A stretch of DNA of 64,000 bases from the NCBI RefSeq assembly GCF_000001735.4, contig NC_003074.8:4030101-4094100 (forward strand). Direction: 5' to 3'. How positions within the stretch are numbered: position 1 is the stretch's first letter; the number at the start of each line of letters is the position of its first letter. Shown piece after piece: positions 58,494 through 64,000 of the stretch. This DNA comes from Arabidopsis thaliana (Eukaryota > Streptophyta > Magnoliopsida > Brassicales > Brassicaceae). The notes beneath the pieces are model-generated. The model had not been told where the DNA came from and ran no database searches. It saw only the letters and a list, made by a program, of their open reading frames with translations. The position numbers and the translations under genes are program-made.

Positions 58494-60203
58494 CTACTGC
58501 ATTTGCGGGCAGAAAACTTGGCCTTCAATACGCCCCTGCAAAGAAAGAAAACACGAATATTAATATGACACATCAAAGTTTTAGTTATCTCTATAACACC
58601 TAAAAGATGAGCACCTTGATTTTTCCCTCAAGCATCAATCTCTTGACTTGGGATTCCGTGATCACCATGCCCCCAGAGTCAACTCTCAGTCTTCCACCCT
58701 GAAATCCCAGTGTAAAATTATCCAACGAAATTGCTGAGAAACTCTTGAGATAGTCCACGATTATTACATCCCTCATCATTGATAGTAAGTTATCAACGTG
58801 ATCTCTAAGGTAGAAATCTAGGAGAAGTCTCGGTCTTTGTTTCTCCAGCAGTGTCATGCAATCAGTGAAGTGCCTGTTCACGTTAAATAAAAATCAAACC
58901 AAAGCACTTATCTGCCAAGTATATATACAAAAAAAGTACTTACCCAGCAAGTAACTTCTTGATGACATCAATTAGATAGTCACATGGCCCAAACGGTTTG
59001 ATAACGTTTTCCAAATGACTAGCGACTTGCCCGATAGGGTTAACGATTGTATCAACGGCATTCTACAAAAATACAATGAGTTTTAAGTTAAATGTGGGCT
59101 ACCCATAATAAAATTAAGTGGTCACAAAAATTTATTACGTACTTGAAGTGTGGATTTACTAAATGTAGCCATTGCACAGACTAGTCCAAAGAGAACAATA
59201 TCTTCTGATGAGATCACCTCCCTATAATTATAATTGTCTACTTCTTTCCAAAGCTGTACAAACTACATTATATAGATAAAATTTAGATAACGAATCACAA
59301 TTTAATATTAATAAAAAAAACTGTGTTAAAGTTAAGGAGAATTTTTACCCCTTCCGCAGTAACTTGATACTTGCTTTCTAAAAGATTAGAAAGAGACTTA
59401 AAGCAGTCAATTTTGAAGCCATATGCCCTTTTTACGTTGCAGTAAGCTATCTGTTCGACACTTCGGTGGGGAAGCTCCCCAAAGTTGCGGGTCTCGAGGG
59501 CCACCAATAGTGTAGCCATGTAAGCATCGATAGTTTGGACCTGCCGGGGATATGGTCGGAAAACGATCGCCATTTGGCCACAGTGGTAATGGAGCCAATA
59601 CTGACGAAGTGCAAGACGGTCTTTTTCGAGTTCGTCCTGCAAAAGAATAGAAGATTAGATGTACAATATGGAATCTTGTTGCGCAAGCAAAGTTTTATAG
59701 TCACTTTTCCTTACCGTAGCACTTTCTAAGTCGTTTCTTAGAATGCTGTCTTGTTTGACGAAATTGTTGTTCTTAGTAAGACGCCATTTTTCATCCAAGA
59801 GATAACCTTCTCCTAATCTGCCTTGTATTTTTTCAGCTATAACTGTGAACAAACGCATGTCACAGACAATTCCGTCATTCCGGATAAGATCATAGGCAAG
59901 TCGAAGGGCTTCAAGTTCCAAATCGTCAGTGAACATCGGGCCAACAGAATTCTCTGCGATATGAAGTAGCCTCAGCACTAGGTTTCGTCCTTCGTAGTTT
60001 CGTGAATAAGCTTCCACATCCAAGTCCAATTGATCATCACCCTAAGTAAAGGTCATTAAACAAGATTTTCAACTTAACGATAACAATATGTTCTTCTTCT
60101 TTTTTGTTGACAACAATAACCCAATAGATTTTACAGTAAAACGCAACATTGCACGAACTAAACTGAAAAAAAAAAAACTATTTAAAATTACCTCAATATC
60201 CAT
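58494..60203 (-). CDS. COP9 signalosome subunit 1 (CSN1/FUS6)-like protein
   Basis: Seven exons by my reading: 60203-60192, 60041-59715, 59636-59349, 59253-59143, 59062-58944, 58873-58615, 58535-58494; 385 aa. The N-terminus DLDVEAYSRNYEGRNLVLRLLHIAEN parallels CSN1's LDIEAYAALYKGRTKIMRLLFIANH. The C-terminal half contains RPRLLLDFYLRDHVDNLLSMMRD, like CSN1's KSNLLLDIHLHDHVDTLYDQIRK, and the PCI region. CSN1 (441 aa) organises the deneddylase that removes NEDD8 from cullins. This copy is shorter and strongly diverged, so complex membership is uncertain. Reading through the last intron stops at 58600 (ending IKVLIF); splicing to 58535 gives IKGRIEGQVFCPQMQ, aligning better with CSN1. At3g12850 by position. 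Confidence 0.8.
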
Positions 60204-61230
60204 CTTGTTAACCAATAGTTTTTTCAATACTTAGTCTGCAAGAAACACTTAAGAAAGATAAATGAAGTTAAATCTGATTAACAAATTAACTAAGCTAAGT
60301 TTCTGCTGCGAAAACAAATTTGTGTGTGTCATAAACAATATTTTTCTACCAAACTCAATGCTCTGTTAATCTAGCTAGTCGATGGATTCTCCAAATTAAA
60401 ACTGACAAGATTAACTCTAAACGGAGATTACTTCACATGCAAGAAACATTAAAGAAAGTAACACAGATTAACTGTTCCGAGAGAGAAATCTCATTTAATT
60501 GCATGAAAAATTAAGTAAGTCTGCTACAAAAACGAATTATGTCACAAAAACAAAATCATTCACCAAAATCAAAAGATTCAATCAAAGAAACTTTGCACGA
60601 TTTGGAAAGAAAAATAGTTGAAGTTACCTGTTTATCTTGCTAAGCGATAGAATTTCTCCAAATTGAATCTATGACGATTAATAAATTTAAACGACGATTG
60701 CTTCCTATTCAAGAAACACAAAGAAAGTTAGAGAAGTGTCCCAACAACACAAATTAACAGTTCTGAGAGATAGATCTCATTTACTAGCATAAAAGATGAA
60801 GCTAAGTTTCTACTGCAATATGATTTTACATAACAAATAAACCCATGCATCAAAGTCAAAAGCTTCAATCGAAACATTACATTTACCGCAACTTTGCACG
60901 ATTTGGGAATAAAGAAGAGTTAAACTGACCTCAGTTCCTCTTTCTAATCGAGAGATTTCGCAAATTGAATCTGTACGAGTATAATTGATTCACTAGTTGA
61001 GCTAATCGTCTTGTTCTGTTGCAGATTCTTGAGCGAAAGAATCTTAAGAACTCACACGTACGGTCTTCAGCAATCCCTTCGATGATGTGACTACAGGACC
61101 TTCTATCTCTCTTGTATCTCTCTTTCTCTCTGTTACAGATTAATTTTACAGGAGAAAGAAGAAGAAGATGATCAACAAGAAAGAAGACGACTCTCAACTC
61201 TGTAACGGATCAATTAGTTTGTTTATATTA
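60204..61230 (-). other. leader/promoter of the CSN1-like gene
   Basis: About 1 kb of non-coding sequence upstream of a 12-bp first coding exon. On the minus strand donor-like sites occur at about 60929 (GAG|GTCAGT) and 60627 (ACAG|GTAACT), suggesting one or more leader exons. It is largely made of the repeat described separately. Confidence 0.45.
60236..60975. repeat. 2.5-3 copies of a 267-302 bp tandem repeat
   Basis: Landmarks recur in order: 'tctccaaatt' at 60388, 60655 and (as ttcgcaaatt) 60957; 'caagaaacattaaagaaagt' near 60440, 'caagaaacacaaagaaagtta' near 60711, 'caagaaacacttaagaaaga' near 60239; 'actttgcacgatttgg' near 60591 and 60892; 'gagagatagatctcattta'-type sequence in the two right-hand copies. 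The copies are diverged. Confidence 0.8.
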
Positions 61231-61351
61231 CTAACTGATATGATCTGGTACGGGCCCTTCCACAGTAACTGAAGCCCACGCGCGTGTACTTCACCTGAGA
61301 CCACCTAAACTTTTCCCTCTTTGTATAACAAAAGCTTGTTTTTTTTTCCTT

Positions 61352-61480
61352 ACATGAAGACCATTGACCCATGCTAGTCATTTTGGTTGAGTCCGATAGA
61401 ATTAATGGGCCAGGCCCATGTAGTTAATCTAAGAGCAAAGCCGCATCATCTTCCGTGCGAAATAACCTTAAACCCTAATT
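61352..61480 (+). promoter_or_regulatory. NOP56-like promoter: palindromic site II plus telo-box
   Basis: ATGGGCC-A-GGCCCAT (61405-61419) is a perfect 7-bp inverted repeat of the site II element, and AAACCCTAA (61470-61478) is a telo-box. This pairing is typical of plant ribosome-biogenesis and ribosomal protein genes. It is also 200 bp from the inferred CSN1-like transcript start, so the promoter may be bidirectional. Copy 3 of the module found at 55.2 and 58.1 kb. Confidence 0.8.
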
Positions 61481-61577
61481 TCTCTTATTCTTCTCCGAAA
61501 CGGAAACTGCATAAATACTCGATTTTCAAATCAATTTTGAAAAAGACGGCTAGGGTTTTTACAGAATTCTCTCTACA

Positions 61578-63821
61578 ATGAAGATTTATCTTCTTTCCGA
61601 ATCACCCTCCGGCTACGGATTGTTCGAGGGACACGGTTCCGATGAGATTGGACAGAACACGGAGGCGGTTCGGAGCTCCGTCTCGGACCTTAGTCGGTTC
61701 GGGCGGGTCGTCCAGCTCACTGCTTTTCACCCGTTCCAGTCTGCACTCGATGCTCTTAACCAAATCAACGCCGTCTCTGAAGGTGAACTCACTACTAAAT
61801 TACAGCTCTTTCCCTCTTTAGTTTCCTGCACCATATACTTTATTACTTGCTTCTATTATAGTTTATGCTGGAAAGAGCTTAATTCTTAGAAATTGAGCTC
61901 TTACTACTGTTGGAATCAGCTTATTCTGTTCTGTTTTAGCTTTTGCTGGAGGTCTTGATAATAAAGTATTAATATTTGTATTGTTTTTACACCTTAAAAA
62001 TCGTAGGATACATGAGCGATGAGCTGAGAAGTTTTCTGGAGCTGAATCTCCCGAAAGTGAAGGAAGGCAAGAAGCCCAAGTTTAGTTTGGGAGTGTCTGA
62101 GCCTAAAATCGGTTCTTGCATTTTTGAAGCTACCAAAATTCCTTGCCAGAGCAATGAGTTTGTCCATGAGCTCCTTAGAGGTGTGCGTCAGCATTTCGAT
62201 AGGTTCATCAAAGACTTGAAGGTGTGTTTTTTATTTTTGATTACCTAATACCTACACATATTTTTGCTATTCGTGCTCAATATCATCTTCTTTATAATGT
62301 AGCCTGGTGATTTGGAAAAAGCTCAACTTGGACTAGCTCATAGCTACAGCAGAGCAAAGGTGAAGTTCAATGTTAACCGGGTGGATAACATGGTTATTCA
62401 AGCTATTTTCATGCTTGACACACTTGATAAGGATATCAATTCCTTTGCTATGAGAGTCAGGTTTGTTTTCTTATTGTTTTGCCTTTCAGATTATGTCTTG
62501 TCTGTTACCGTAAGAGAAAATGGTTTCTGAGCAGCTCATATTATGTTTTTGCAGAGAATGGTACTCATGGCACTTCCCTGAGCTTGTCAAGATAGTTAAT
62601 GACAACTACCTCTACGCCAAAGTTTCAAAGATTATCGTCGACAAGTCAAAGTTGTCTGAAGAGCACATCCCTATGCTTACTGAAGCCCTGGGTGATGAAG
62701 ATAAGGCAAGAGAGGTTATTGAAGCTGGAAAAGCATCTATGGGTAATAAACTGATGTAGCATGTTCGATAAGAATCATGAATCTTTACAATATATCTATT
62801 GTTTCTCATGTTCTAAGACATTGTTGTTTTCTCTATTTGAAGGCCAGGATTTATCACCGGTTGATCTGATCAATGTCCAGACCTTTGCTCAGAGAGTTAT
62901 GGACCTTGCAGATTACAGGAAGAAGCTCTATGATTATCTTGTTACTAAAATGAGTGACATTGCTCCAAATTTGGCGGCCTTGATCGGAGAGATGGTTGGG
63001 GCTAGGTTGATTTCACATGCAGGAAGTCTGACAAATCTTGCCAAGTGCCCATCTTCAACCCTCCAGATTCTCGGTGCTGAGAAGGCACTTTTCAGGTGCA
63101 TTTCAAGCTTTGTTAGTCTTTACAAGTTTAATTACACTGCAGTAACTAACTTTGGTGTTAATTTCAGGGCACTGAAAACACGTGGAAACACACCCAAATA
63201 TGGTCTAATATTCCATTCATCATTCATCGGGCGTGCATCTGCTAAAAACAAGGGCCGTATTGCTCGTTTCCTTGCAAACAAGTGTTCCATTGCTTCCCGG
63301 ATTGATTGTTTCTCAGGTAATAATCTAGAGAATGTCCTGAATAAGAGAGAGGTGTTTGGGAGATGATGCGTTGTTATTAACTACAAAATCATGGTGGTTG
63401 TGTTATGCAGATAACAGCACTACAGCTTTCGGTGAGAAACTAAGGGAACAAGTAGAGGAAAGACTTGACTTTTATGACAAAGGTGTTGCCCCACGTAAGA
63501 ATGTTGATGTAATGAAAGAAGTGTTGGAAAATCTTGAGAAGAAAGGTACATATGACCCAACAAAGCTCTCTGATCTGTTGTGGTAAACGGTTTTGTTTGA
63601 TGGGTTGTTTCTTCTTTTTTTAAGACGAGGGAGAAAAAACAGTGGATGCTTCGGAGAAGAAAAAGAAGAGAAAGACAGAGGAGAAGGAGGAGGAGAAGGA
63701 AGAGGAGAAATCAAAGAAAAAGAAAAAGAAAAGCAAAGCAGTAGAAGGAGAGGAATTGACAGCAACAGATAATGGCCATAGCAAGAAGAAGAAGAAAACT
63801 AAGTCACAAGATGATGAATAA
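61578..63821 (+). CDS. NOP56-like box C/D snoRNP core protein
   Basis: Eight exons: 61578-61782, 62007-62221, 62303-62460, 62555-62742, 62843-63095, 63168-63316, 63411-63545, 63625-63821; 499 aa. An N-terminal NOP5NT domain ([17 protein letters not shown]) leads to a coiled-coil region and the Nop domain ([65 protein letters not shown]), followed by a Lys/Glu-rich tail ([20 protein letters not shown]). The protein assembles with fibrillarin and NOP58 on box C/D snoRNAs to guide rRNA 2'-O-methylation in the nucleolus. If intron 7 is retained, translation ends at 63586 (...KLSDLLW) and the basic tail is lost. At3g12860 by position. Confidence 0.97.
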
Positions 63822-64000
63822 ACAAACAAGTCTGTGTAATACACTAGTTTTTAGTTTTCTTTCTTCTACATAGGGTTTTGACTTTAAGAACAACTTTAAA
63901 CATAGCGCAAATTAGATAAGGTTTTCTACTTTTGAATTAAGTCTGTCTTAGCCAAATGAAAACAAGCTTGAGTCTCTGTCTTGCGAGTTTATGACTTAAA
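63822..64000 (+). other. NOP56-like 3' UTR
   Basis: Sequence after the stop codon to the window end; AT-rich with no further ORF. Polyadenylation site not identifiable with certainty. Confidence 0.5.

Overview
This window is plant nuclear DNA, almost certainly Arabidopsis thaliana chromosome 3 around loci At3g12685-At3g12860. The genes have short GT-AG introns and AT-rich intergenic DNA, and the proteins match known Arabidopsis proteins. I rebuilt splice sites by eye for most genes. The summed exon lengths give intact reading frames whose sizes agree with the Arabidopsis proteins I remember: AGC1.5 577 aa, NANA 461, ALIS1 350, ZIP1 355, DCN1-like 250, MEF22 694, PGK1 481, SDRB 298, MYB10 239, NOP56-like 499. 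Locus names and published functions are from memory; exon borders are read from the sequence.

Layout, left to right: 5' end of a DUF212 gene (-); AGC1.5 kinase (-) with a long leader; a 3.6 kb intergenic stretch with tandem and inverted repeats; NANA aspartic protease (+); a DNA-3-methyladenine glycosylase I (-); MYB67 (-); a MYB-CC (PHR1-like) factor (-); ALIS1 (+) converging on ZIP1 (-); a DCN1-like neddylation factor (+) converging on the PPR-DYW editing factor MEF22 (-); an intronless, divergent ubiquitin-conjugating-like protein (+); plastid PGK1 (-); peroxisomal SDRB (-) divergent from the SWR1 ATPase PIE1 (+); MYB10 (-); then gene-poor DNA from 45.5 to 55.3 kb holding only SAUR72 (-).

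The right end (55-64 kb) is the most unusual part. It holds a reduced F-box/FBD gene (-), a short non-autonomous Helitron (about 1.2 kb) with both ends recognisable, a diverged CSN1-like gene (-), and an intact NOP56-like gene (+). The NOP56 promoter module is present in three copies (about 55.2, 58.1 and 61.35 kb). The middle copy still carries a broken piece of NOP56 exon 1. The CSN1-like gene lies between the second and third copies, and its leader contains a roughly 270-300 bp repeat.

The genes do not form a pathway; they are ordinary neighbouring plant loci. I see no rRNA gene, intact tRNA gene, CRISPR array or bacterial-type operon, and no convincing wholly new system. The points worth following up are the segmental duplication, the Helitron, duplicated splice and start signals in PIE1, a GC-AG intron, an upstream ORF in the AGC1.5 leader, and two degenerate-looking genes (E2-like and CSN1-like).
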